Origin: Paracentrotus lividus
Lineage: Eukaryota; Echinodermata; Echinoidea; Camarodonta; Echinidae
Length of the DNA stretch: 64,000 nt
Assembly (NCBI GenBank): GCA_940671915.1
Contig: CALNVZ010003426.1
Location: 32,320,332-32,384,331, forward strand
Reading direction: 5' to 3'
Part shown: positions 13,489 to 22,985 of the stretch, in pieces
How positions within the stretch are numbered: the first letter of the stretch is position 1
How the letters are laid out: the number at the start of each line of letters is the position of its first letter
Position numbers and translations under genes: made by a program
The notes under the pieces: model-generated
The model's database searches: none
Told to the model about the DNA's origin: nothing
The model's input: the letters and a program-made list of their open reading frames with translations, nothing else

Positions 13489-13506
13489 AAGGATATCACA
13501 AGAATA

Positions 13507-13700
13507 TTTGAATTTAAAAGGGGTTAGGGTTGGATGGGGTTATTAGTGGTTAGGGGAGCAAGGGTGGGTCAGGGAGTACAAGTAGGGGCGGAGAAGGGAG
13601 GGAGCTTGAGTAGTGAGGAAAGGGGGTATTGAAAAGAGGGGGAATAACAGGGTATGAAGGGGATGAATAGGGGAGTAGCAGAGAGGGGAAAGTTAAGAAC
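13507..13700. repeat. G-rich purine stretch with G-quadruplex potential
   Basis: The plus strand has many GGG and GGGG runs at short spacing (ggggttagggttggatgggg, ggggcggagaagggaggg, agagagggggaataacaggg, aggggatgaataggggag). It includes two telomere-like TTAGGG words. No period is fixed. Confidence 0.7.
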
Positions 13701-14568
13701 GATAGTCATCATACATGTACAGGTAGTAAAGTTTTCGACAACTTTATTTTTCTTCAATGCATACATCTCTTTAATTAAGTGTTGCTTGATTTTTCACACA
13801 CAAATGAATAAGATCAAACCACACTCTTTCTTACTTAGCTGAATGATTCCTTTAAGTCAGAACGTTTCCTTTGATTTGAACCATTTCAAAATTTCCTCCC
13901 TGACATATCTTCCTTATAGAAATTTCCTCCGCTGCTTTTGTTTTTGCAGTTGTAATGTTAATAGTGGTTAACTCATGCTGGACTTGAATGATTCATTGAA
14001 TGTACATGCACATACCATGTAAATCAATCCATCTACTTTACACTCTCTCTCAATCAGACTTGGTTGCATGGTGTGTGATAATGTATGAATATGAGACATG
14101 ATCATCACCATTTGAGAACTAGAAGGGTGTTAACACTATATGAAATGATATGAGCTTAAGTCTCTCTTGCGTTGAGCAACGGGAATATGAGAAGAGTGAA
14201 AATTGAAATGGAAGAAGGGATGATGATGACTGAGCTGGGATAGCAAGCTGTTAGAATCATCAGTCGGTGGATATCAACCATTAAAGGGTCTTTAGAGGAA
14301 ATAGAATGGGAGAAAGGCCCTGATAATGTGATAAGGTAAGCTAGTCAATGATCGGTAGAAAGATATCAGATGATGGTGTTTACCAGATATAAAGAAAGGA
14401 CTAGATTTAAGGTGATATAACATTAGCAGCAATTTTGAACAATCCCTAGAATTGTATTAAGCCATTAATGGTATGATATTGGAAACATCACTTACATGTA
14501 CTTGAAAAAAGACAGGAATCATCACAGATGGTTTATAAGATAAGCCATAATAATGATGACCCTATTAA

Positions 14569-14787
14569 GGTATTGTAATCGTGGAAATATTCGCGGTACA
14601 TTTATTTTCGCGGATTTCGCGCAAAGATCGGCAGCCACAAATTTTAAAAAGTGCAAATATATGAGCATGCTTTTTTTATGCATGTATTGGGTGCATTCAA
14701 TTGTGTGCTTCAAGAACCTGTGAACATTCTTTGTGGCAGCTCAGCGCGAAAAAATAATCGTGCGAAAATAACAGCGAATACAGTAAT
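14569..14787. mobile_element. CpG-rich foldback MITE (TATTCGCG type)
   Basis: The left end (tattgtaatcgtggaaatat, tcgcggtacatttattttcgcg) and right end (tcagcgcgaaaaaataatcg, tgcgaaaataacagcgaata, cagtaata) are inverted versions of each other. Inside are ggcagccacaaa and its partner ttgtggcagc. The type TACTGTATTCGC...GCGAATACAGTA is familiar from many marine invertebrate genomes. CpG is much denser here than in the surrounding intron. Confidence 0.75.
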
Positions 14788-16756
14788 ACAAGAGCTACTG
14801 GAATCGTCAGAAGAATATCAACTACCCTCAAAGAGAGATACGCCCAGATGAGATGATAAAGTGCTTTGTTAAAAACATTGGTAGCAGCCATTAGAGAGTT
14901 TTTGGAAGAACAGCAGTAAAGAAAGATTTTATTCCTTGTAATGGCAATTTGTACCTGAACCCGACTGATACCTAATAAAAAGATGATACCCCTTTTATAA
15001 TCATTACAAAACAAGAAAAAAGTGTGAATGTTATCTCATGAAGATATGAAGTTATAATCAGAAGAGTGTTAGATTGAAAAGTTGTTCTTTTTTTAATCAG
15101 GCACACAATATTCTTAATCTTTAAAAAAAAAAAATCAGAGATACATGAGGTAAATGCACTCTATATAATACAAAGAATATTTGGATGACTAGAAAAGACC
15201 TTTGACCTGGGTGATTATTCAACTTGTGCAAACTTGACTGCTCAAGCCAGGTTGACTATTTAATTTTTTTTCATTAATTGTATAGATCATCAAGGAGCAT
15301 CAAACAATGCAAAGTTAGGAAACCTTGAAATATAAAATTTCATTTCTGTTCCAACATTAAATCTTGATGAGTTACATCCAAGGTACATCACAAAGTAACC
15401 AATTTGCATTTGGTTAATTATAAATTTAAAAATTCATAACTTTTTCCTTTTGTCAAAATTTCATCGAACAATCATTGATCCGTTGCTGTTTTTTTTTTTT
15501 TTTATGTTCTTATTCAAAGCTATCTTGTGGATTCTTCATTAAGCTTTTTGCTTGCCACAGTCACACAATTGTATGAACCAAATATGCTCAAGGACTTGAA
15601 AACCAAAGAAACTGACAATATGAATTGATTTCCAGTACCCACAACATTTTTTTTTTTTTTTTTTTTTTAATTTAAGATTAAAGGGTGAAAATCTACTTTT
15701 TGCGCCGAAACTTAATGCAGCAGGCAATAAGCTACTTGACCACAAAGTCGGATCTGTTCTGATTGAGCTAATTCATCGGATCACAAATAGCGCGCGCTAT
15801 TTGAAAAAGCTCAAGCTAATGCAGCACCGCCCAAAGAGAGCTATTTGAGACGAACATATGGGATTTTTAAAAAATAACCCACTCTTGATCTCTCCCTTTA
15901 AATTTCCCATCCCTCACCCAAAGATGAAAACATAAGTGAGGTCATGTTGTGTACATTGATAACAATGGATAGGGATAGTAATTAGTATGAGATGCATGGC
16001 CATCAATGTCTGGCGGATCGACCACCCACTGACTCTCTCCCTATACATCCTTTTGTCGTCAAGGGCAGACAATGGTTGCAGAAATCAGTTCAAGAGGCTT
16101 TAGAAAACAAGATAATTAGGACGGTTCATTCATTTTATATTGTCTTATGGGAGGAAGAGAGATTAAATTTTAATATTAATTTTTGGTGATTTGATTGATG
16201 TACATGTAAATGGAGAATACAAAAATTAGCTTTCATTTGTCCTTGGACTAAATAGCTTGAAGCTAGAATTGATCAATAGATGTATAATTATTTATACCTG
16301 AAACAATCGGGACGTATTTTTTTCTTGTAATAATACTGGCTTCTTTTATAGAATGCTCATATCTAAATGTACAATGTACTTCATAACCTGCACAAGGATC
16401 TCCAATATTGTTGCTCAGCTAAGCTAACATATAAGTGCACAGAAAATTCAAGGAATTTTGCTTCTTCCGAAAATGAGGGCTTTTTTTTTTTAAGAGACTG
16501 CGGCATGCTTTTCATATCTTGAAGCATGACCTTAGCAACATTGAGCCGCAAAGCACGATGAGCCCGGTACGGGTGATCGGTCAATAGCGTAGGCCAACTC
16601 AAGCTTGTTACACGCTCACACATTGATTTTATTCACATCGATCGGGTCCTGTCCACCCCCTATAGACCAGCATGTTATCATGTGTCATGTGTGGTATGGT
16701 TTATAATATCACAACCAATTTCATGGCTTCCCAAATTATTTTAACAACGATGCTTG

Positions 16757-16780
16757 CTCTCTCTCTCTCTCTCTCTCTCT
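16757..16780. repeat. (CT)12 microsatellite
   Basis: A clean dinucleotide run lies in otherwise AT-rich intron. Confidence 0.95.
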
Positions 16781-16956
16781 GTCATTGGCTCCTGTTCGCT
16801 ACTGCACTATGCATGTATACATTGTTCTAGTGTAGGCAAAGCAATACAATTTGCAAACTGAATAGTGCAGTATGGGGGTAGTGTCGAGGTAGGGTTTCGG
16901 CAAGATATCATGAATACTATCGTACTTGCATTATCTAAATTTTAAAAAAGTAATAT

Positions 16957-17080
16957 AAAACCTACAGATTTTAATTAGTTTCCCTGAGATGATTTCCTTA
17001 ACAATTGTTAGGTAAATTAAAACCTACAGATTTTAATTAGTTTCCCTGAGATGATTTCCTTAACAATTGTTAGGTAAATT
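16957..17080. repeat. two-copy tandem duplication, 62-bp unit
   Basis: The unit beginning aaaacctacagattttaatt and ending ttgttaggtaaatt occurs at 16957 and 17019 with no visible difference. The period (62 bp) equals that of the unrelated duplication at 10465-10587. Confidence 0.95.
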
Positions 17081-18019
17081 TAATTGACTTATTTTGTAAA
17101 AGACATAAGGCGCCCAAATATTTTTTTAGTAGCAAACAAATCACCTAAGCTGAGCCCAAATATTTCTTATAGCCAAAATGAAATACCATAATATTTTCAA
17201 TGATGAAAGATAAAAAAATTGACCCATTTCTTTCTCTTTCATAACAAATCAAAGCTCAAAATCCCAAATAGAATATTTCCTCGATTACATTTGAACCTAC
17301 TTTACAGAAACCCCATTTCCGATAAAACCCACATGTCATAACGACTTTGTTTTTTCAATGGATCGTGCAGGCAGTAAAAGTAGAATGTAATGTGATATTC
17401 TTACAAACATCCTCCCTTGTGCTGTGATATACGATCATTACCTAACATTATAGAATCATAACACAATATATAAAGCCCACCTACACTAAACCAGTATCCA
17501 TTCCTTTTACACAATAGCTACTGGGTAGCCATAGTAACATATGGAACCTAACTCTCTTCAAAACTTGCTTTAAGGGAATGTTTATTACTTTCAAGAAAGA
17601 AACATTTAAAGAGGGAAATGAATACCTGTTGATGAAGTAAAAGAAATATATCAGAACCTATAAAATCCCTCCAGGGTGAAGCTTCTTTTAAATATTGCCA
17701 ATGGAATGATGAACTTTGGGCGTTTTCAAAATTGATGTGTGTCATTTCTAATGACGAAGGGGTAGAAATGGCCAGATCTTTATGCAGTTCACTTATTTAC
17801 AATGTTGCCTCATAAATATAATTAAAGAATTGTTTGGCTTTGTGAAATGAACAAAATACAAAGACAATTGGCGATCGACAATGTTGAGGCACTAACTGAA
17901 CATATCTATCTTCTGTATAAGTTTTGCAACTCTCTTTTTAATCCTCTATGGTAGATTATATTACTAATGTATGTCCCAGAAGAATAGAAACATCCATCAC
18001 ATAATAGATTAGAATGTAA

Positions 18020-18272
18020 CTCTGTCACTCTCTCTCTCTCCTTCTCTCTCTCTGTCTCTCTATCTCTCTCTCCTCTATTTTTCAGTATTTTTCACTCAAT
18101 CTCATTTTCCTTACTCTCTCTCTCTCTCTCTCTATCTATCTCAAGCTGTCTACACCCTTTTCTTTAATTTTTTTTTTTGGTTGTATTTCTCCCATTCCAC
18201 AAAGATTTTGGAATCTCTCTTTCTCGCTCTCTCTCTCACACACACTCTCTCTCTCTCTCTCTCTCTCAGCCT
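18020..18272. repeat. CT microsatellite cluster
   Basis: Three CT runs (about 18023-18074, 18113-18134 and 18243-18268) are separated by T-rich sequence and one CACACA run. The minus ORF over it reads as RERERE repeats and is not a gene. Confidence 0.9.
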
Positions 18273-18989
18273 CTTCATCACACTTGAAGGTGTGTAATAG
18301 AACAAGTGTCTATGTGATAGCGATATAAGTACATGGTAGCTTGTATCTTCTTTCATCCCTCTAGACCGCTAATCCAATTAATCAGTCCCTCATCCATTCT
18401 CCATCCTCTACCATCACATCTCTCCCATCCAGCATCCGGTCTCTTCTCCCAACTCACATCCCAAGCTCCCAAAATCTGCTATCATACTATCACCATAGTA
18501 CAGTGAAAACTCATGATATAAAGAAGTCTGATATAATGGGATTCAAGATATTACAAGGTGATTTTTTTTATGGTCACAGCTTTTTCTATTCTTTTGTTTT
18601 TTAATCTCATATAAACAGATTCCTGGTATAAAAAGGTAATTCCATGGCCCTAACAAGTTTCCAAAGTATAAGCCATCCTTACATTGCTGAGATCATATTA
18701 AGCTTCTTAATTACAGAAATGCTATCAAAGTCAATATACTTGATGACACAGGGAATATGAAAACAATGAAACTACATGTAAAGGTTTCAGCTCCCCTCCC
18801 CCACCCCCCCCCCCATAAAAAAACCTTTAAAAAATGGAAGACATCAGTTTAAGAAATTTAATGGCTTTTTCAGCACTGAATGATCATTTCAACTCCACAC
18901 CTAAAACATGTCACATCTCAAAACAAGCCGAAAAGGAAAAAAAAAGAAGAAAACACTAATTAAACCACACACAACGTTTGACCTCTTAC

Positions 18990-19229
18990 CTCTGTATGTG
19001 ACCTTTCAACCTCTCCCTCCAGTGAGTTGACTCTATCGAGAGCGACCCTTAGCTTCTCCCTGACCTTCTCATCCAGAGCCTTGTGATGTTCAAAGAGAGA
19101 TTTCAGAGCTTTCAAGACCTCCACCTCCGACGAGACTCCGGCCGGCGACGATGCTTGGCGCTTTACAACCGTCATCCTCAGTGAACGCTCGTGACGCGAC
19201 ACGAGACATTCAAGATGCTCTAGCAGTAA
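18990..19229 (-). CDS. PPFIA: liprin-alpha, internal coding exon (downstream of the two seen)
   Basis: This 240-bp exon gives 80 codons in phase 0 at both ends. It opens [19 protein letters not shown], continues [19 protein letters not shown] and contains the block [20 protein letters not shown], ending VERSHTE. These blocks are close to invariant in animal liprin-alpha proteins and are diagnostic. The minus-strand acceptor is ctacag at 19230-19235 and the donor is gtaaga at 18984-18989. It continues directly from the NNTR end of the exon at 21499-21600, and the joined frame is open. An ORF runs on past the donor for a few residues (VRGQTLCVV), but that is intron. It shows long leucine/charged heptads and no catalytic residues, as expected of a scaffold. 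CpG content and coding character differ clearly from the AT-rich surroundings. Just upstream lies a partial duplication of the exon's own 5' end. Confidence 0.96.
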
Positions 19230-19496
19230 CTGTAGTCAAAAACATGAGGGAAGCTTTTGAAAGATTTAGATGAAAAAGGAATAATTTTAAATTATTTGAT
19301 AAAGATATAATTTATATGTTCCCTGAACATTTCATCTTTGGATGCTTACATGAGACATTCAAGATGCTCTAGCAGTAACTGTAGTAAAAAAATGATGAGA
19401 AATGAAAAATTAGATGAAAACAATAATAATTTTCTAATCATTTGATAAAGATTTTGTGTAAATGTTCCCTGAAGAGTTCATCTTTGGATGCTTACA
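19203..19496 (-). repeat. tandem duplication covering the liprin-alpha acceptor and first codons
   Basis: Two copies of about 147 bp lie head to tail, roughly 19203-19350 and 19351-19496. Both carry the string beginning gagacattcaagatgctct, which on the minus strand is the first codons of the exon (LLLEHLECL) plus its ctacag acceptor, followed by matching intron (tttgataaag and ttcatctttggatgcttaca). Copy 1 contains the real acceptor. Copy 2 lies wholly inside the intron, so it carries a second acceptor at 19379 and 29 exon-like bases (19350-19378). A few substitutions and small indels separate the copies, which suggests a fairly recent event. The duplicated exon fragment is followed on the minus strand by gtaagc, a usable donor pattern. 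Confidence 0.88.
19350..19378 (-). other. possible decoy microexon of liprin-alpha (29 nt)
   Basis: This stretch copies the first nine codons of the downstream liprin-alpha exon, preceded by ctacag and followed by gtaagc on the minus strand. If both sites were used it would form a 29-nt exon. Because 29 is not a multiple of three, inclusion would shift the frame of the mRNA. Whether it is ever spliced cannot be told from the sequence; it may simply be a by-product of the tandem duplication. Confidence 0.45.
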
Positions 19497-19969
19497 CGTA
19501 CATGTATAGGTATGTTGGTCAAAGTTTAGGTTGAAAACAGTTGATCAGTTTCTGAAAGTTATTGCAGTGACGAAAGTGGAACCCCAAAAGCTAATTCCTG
19601 CAGCACTATGGTGGCAGAGCTAAGGAAAGGTCTAACCAAGTTCCAAAAACAACAAAAATGAGCAATGGATAGTTTTGGGAGTATATAAATTCCTACAAAC
19701 AACAATTTTTAATAGAAATTCTGACAGAAATAACATATTGAATACTGTATTTGTGGTTATTTTAGTGGTGTTGTGGTTATTTTAGGGGTGGTTTTTATCT
19801 CCCCGATTCAAATTTCATAAAGTCACTCCTCGCAAACATCTCCAATTAAATTGTGTGGCTATTTATACTAACAAAAACATTGCAAAAACCAAACAATTAA
19901 GCTCTCATGAATCTCCCCCTTGTTCGAAACTGTGAAACTATCGGTGCACGACAATATTGACTTAAACAT

Positions 19970-20327
19970 GTAATAATAATAATAATAATACCGGTTTCTT
20001 ATAAAGCGCTTTACCTGTTAAGACCAAAGCGCTTACAGTATATTATTACACCGGTCATTGGATTCATTTTTCAATCCCGCACTTTACAGTGCACAATCTC
20101 CACTCCCTGGGGAGCATTCCAGCCGGTCGCCTGTTAGGTGCACACATTCTAAAGCAAACCACATAGCATTCGCAATCCTACTGGGTACCCATTTTTTATC
20201 ACCTCGGGTGGGGTCAAGCATGTAGATAAAAATGCCTTGCTCAAGGGACATAAGTGTCGGTGCGGGAATCGAACCCACGGTCTTTGATTGACAGTCCAGT
20301 GGCGAGACCACTAGACCACGACACTTC
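19970..20327 (-). mobile_element. tRNA-derived SINE, near complete, sense to liprin-alpha
   Basis: On the minus strand the element starts with a tRNA-like head. It has a box A match TGGTCTAGTGG at 20308-20318 and a perfect box B GGTTCGATTCC at 20265-20275, 33 bp apart as in RNA polymerase III type-2 promoters. A roughly 200-bp unrelated body follows, including the phrase CTTGAGCAAGGCA common to many SINE bodies and the word AAAGCGCTTTATAAGAAACC. It ends in a (TTA)n tail at 19971-19990. It lies inside the 2.27-kb intron in the same orientation as the gene. The long minus-strand open frame across it (20084-20395) is SINE sequence, not a gene. A related fragment lies at 7557-7780. Confidence 0.88.
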
Positions 20328-21259
20328 CACATGTACATGTACATAATGTATACATGTAAATAAATTAAAGGATGGAAGAGCAAATGTATATTCACATTAT
20401 TTTCATATTTGAATGCATCTAATCTTGCCCTAATTTAATTTTTCAGTTAACATATCTATCTTAATCTCTATAGGTAAAAATATATTGGTATTTAGGGGTT
20501 GTTTTTACCAACAAAATAAAGAAATGACTGACAAATCTAATCTCAATATGAATATACACAGGCACACTTCTATTAACTACAAACACCAAACTGCACATAT
20601 GGGACTACTAGTAATTGAATGTAGCATCTTATGACCTATATGTTTGTTTGTGTTTGGTTTGTTCCTCATTTTCCGGCCTTGTGCACAATAGAGACTGGTT
20701 CGATATCCCTGCCTAGGCTTAGGAGGGCATCCACACACCACCATGCATGGGAAGCAGTAGGAAATTGAAAAACATGGCCAAGCGTCAAATCTAGGCGTAC
20801 ACCGTCAAGGCATGAAATTGACATGACGGGAAGAATGGTAGCATGTCGGCTCTCATTAGAACAAGGTGTGATAACTGATATGATACAACATTAGAGATGT
20901 GTTAGGTGTCTGTAGTGGAGGCAGGCTAGCCGATCAAGGTCGTATGAATGTATATCTCATAATGAGTGATTATATGAAAAGACTGGATAGGTTTCAGGGA
21001 AATGTCATATCAACTTCCATGGACAGATGTAATCTATCTTTCAATCTTTCATCTCTAGTTTATATTATGTGTCCATCAAAGCAAAAAAAAATCTTTGTTT
21101 CCTCAAGAAGTTTGCATGATTCTCCAGGGCTTTTTTATTTTTTCTTCTTCTTCTTCTTCTTCTTCTTTTCCAAGGATCGATTTTCATTCAGATTTGCTTT
21201 GTTTCCCTAATGACTTTTTTATTTGTCCATGCAACTAGCAGGCAGGCCAACTGACTGTA

Positions 21260-21490
21260 CATGTACATGTATGTCTGTTTGTCTGTCTGTATACCTGTGT
21301 GGCTATAAGTCAGTCTGTCTGCCAGTCTATACAAATGTCTGAGTGTCTGTCTGTTTGTCTGTATACCTCTGTGTATGTATGTATGTAAGTATGTATCTGT
21401 GTATGTATCTATATATATATATGTATGTTTGTATGTATGTCTGCCAGTATGTATGTCTGCCTGTATATCTAACCATCCATCCATCCATCT
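21260..21490. repeat. tetranucleotide microsatellite (TCTG, TATG, CCAT) beside a splice donor
   Basis: Degenerate tctg, tgta and tatg repeats (gtctgtttgtctgtctgtat, gtatgtatgtaagtatgtat) end in four CCAT units at 21477-21488. The donor gtaagt of the liprin-alpha exon lies at 21493-21498, so the array begins only a few bases into the intron. Open frames on both strands are repeat translation. Confidence 0.9.
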
Positions 21491-21498
21491 TAACTTAC

Positions 21499-21600
21499 CC
21501 TAGTATTATTTCTCTCTGCTTTGAGTTCACAGATCTCTTCTTCTCTCTCCAATAGCTGTTCTCTGGACTGGTTAAGCTCCTTCGTTAATGTTGCAAATTC
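21499..21600 (-). CDS. PPFIA: liprin-alpha, internal coding exon (upstream of the two seen)
   Basis: This exon encodes 34 codons, beginning [20 protein letters not shown] and ending KAERNNTR. That matches the N-terminal coiled-coil stretch of liprin-alpha ([30 protein letters not shown] in vertebrate PPFIA proteins, from memory). Liprin-alpha is a cytoplasmic scaffold of presynaptic active zones and cell adhesions; the N-terminal coiled coil mediates oligomerisation and binding to RIM/ELKS-type partners, and C-terminal SAM domains bind LAR phosphatases. On the minus strand the exon is preceded by a gtgcag acceptor just above 21600 and followed by a gtaagt donor at 21493-21498. It is 102 bp and starts and ends in phase 0, so it joins the next exon (18990-19229) without breaking a codon. 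The acidic/leucine spacing is typical of a coiled coil. The exon with the start codon was not found in the 42 kb upstream. Paralogue and exact symbol cannot be set from this fragment. Confidence 0.93.
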
Positions 21601-21823
21601 CTGCACGAAACAAAAGAAATACAATATGTTTATAACCAACATTTTATTACTTAATATTTTCATGAAAAATAATCTTTACAACAACAAAAACAGGAAAATG
21701 ATAAGAAATGTCACATGAGATCATAGTTCCCAAATCAATATATTTAATCTTCCATAATAATCATGACTTCTTTCAAGTTGATTCACATGCACAGTGAATA
21801 TTGATACTTTCTAGAAATAAACC

Positions 21824-21848
21824 ATCTCTCTCTCTCTCTCTCTCTCCG
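21824..21848. repeat. (CT)n microsatellite
   Basis: A short clean CT run sits about 220 bp upstream of the liprin-alpha acceptor at 21601. Confidence 0.9.
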
Positions 21849-22401
21849 TATCTCTCTGTGCCATGCTCTCTTCAACTATATTGCTACTTGTACTGTTGTG
21901 TCAAGTGTACATACTTGCATTGTCTGTCTAACATACATGGTTCACAAACTAACATCCTCTTTACATGCCCCATGGCTATTTACACAGGGTAACCTAGTCT
22001 TTGGTTCATACCCCTCTGTTACACGCATCACAAACCAACATTCAATATACATACATGTACCCCAAGGATTATTTACACAATGTTACATAGTGTAAGATTC
22101 CTACTTCACTCTTACAAACATAACAGACTAACATCCATATATTTTCACGTACTTCCATTTTTTTTTCCTTTTTGGTTTATACCATTGAAGCATATTCAAT
22201 GCAAACACTCCAATACTAAAATTTACCAGAGATGCTTGTAACTGAATATTCAGTAGGGAAAAAAAAAACACTTGGTAAATTTAGACCGATGAGATCCTAG
22301 TAATATTGCATGACCCTTTCAAATTAAAAATTCTTCCATAAGGAAGCATAGTGAAAACAAATAATTCTTTAATATCAACTTTAACCTCCAAAAGAATTTT
22401 G

Positions 22402-22403
<2 letters not shown>

Positions 22404-22433
<30 letters not shown>
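22404..22433. repeat. poly-T tract, about 30 bp
   Basis: An uninterrupted T run is followed by cctttttcttttccccctct. The two overlapping minus-strand open frames with poly-lysine are artefacts of this tract. Confidence 0.95.
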
Positions 22434-22732
22434 CCTTTTTCTTTTCCCCCTCTCTTTTTGGAAAACCAAAATTGAAACAAGAAATTGGTTAATTTATTAA
22501 TCAGAGAAAACAACCTCAAACTCAGCATCAATTTATTTTGAACAATTAAAGCAAGGAATCCAGCTTTGGAATATTTACAGAAATTTATCCTGTTGCATAA
22601 ATAACATGACACCAAAATAGATGAGTGGGAATGCTATCAGGAGTAGATATGAATGTAGTATTACATGCTCAAAATGCAGGCTGAACACCACTTCATTATT
22701 GAAATCAATATGTGTACTAAGGCACCCAAATA

Positions 22733-22985
22733 AAGCACCTTGATACATGTAGTATCACTTCACTGGGGTTGCAAAGGTCATGGGTTCGATACCTGACAAA
22801 TGCATTATTTGTCCTTGGGCAAGACATAATCCAGCTTCACCTCGCCCAGGTGTTATAGGAGGGTTCCTAGTAGGATGCGTTCATTTGGGGGGCTGTAAAA
22901 TGGCCGCCTGGATCTTTTGACAAGGTACTGTTAAGCACTCTGATTGGTATAATTATGAGATAAAGCGCTATTATTAATAAACACA
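22733..22985 (+). mobile_element. tRNA-derived SINE, second copy or subfamily, plus strand
   Basis: A box B-like GGTTCGATACC occurs at 22783-22793 (one mismatch to GGTTCGANTCC). It is followed by a typical SINE body (cttgggcaagac, cacctcgccc, agtaggatgcgttcat) and an AAAGCGCTATTATTAATAAA end like the 3' end of the element at 19970-20327. Box A is eroded. The order head-body-tail places it on the plus strand, antisense to liprin-alpha. The body differs enough from the other copy to suggest a distinct subfamily. Confidence 0.72.

Larger units (their letters stand above)
1..18989 (-). other. downstream intron of liprin-alpha (inferred), no further exon seen
   Basis: Everything below the donor at 18984-18989 should be intron until the next coiled-coil exon. 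I looked on the minus strand for sequence that could continue liprin-alpha after VERSHTE and found none. Open frames here fall in CT-, GA- or A/T-rich sequence and show no domain. Recognisable contents are listed separately. The stretches 1-990, 1200-4400, 5200-7060, 9011-10460, 10590-11190, 12091-13390, 13700-14560, 15270-15780 and 15810-16950 hold only AT-rich sequence, short homopolymers and minor microsatellites as far as I can see. Confidence 0.6.
19230..21498 (-). other. intron between the two liprin-alpha exons
   Basis: This 2,269-bp interval is bounded on the minus strand by gtaagt at 21493-21498 and ctacag at 19230-19235, and both flanking exons end on codon boundaries. From the donor inward it holds a TATG/TCTG/CCAT microsatellite (21260-21490), an AT-rich stretch without recognisable features, a sense-oriented tRNA-derived SINE (19970-20327) and a duplicated copy of the acceptor region (19351-19496). 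No conserved reading frame was seen in it. Confidence 0.9.

Noticed and set aside
16381-16623. 80-codon minus ORF considered as the next liprin-alpha exon
   Set aside because: No coiled-coil heptads and no similarity to the expected continuation after VERSHTE.
20230-20325. Possible functional tRNA gene
   Set aside because: Box A and B are present, but the sequence does not close an acceptor stem and continues into a SINE body with a (TTA)n tail.
20084-20395. 103-codon minus-strand ORF
   Set aside because: Overlaps the tRNA-derived SINE including boxes A and B.
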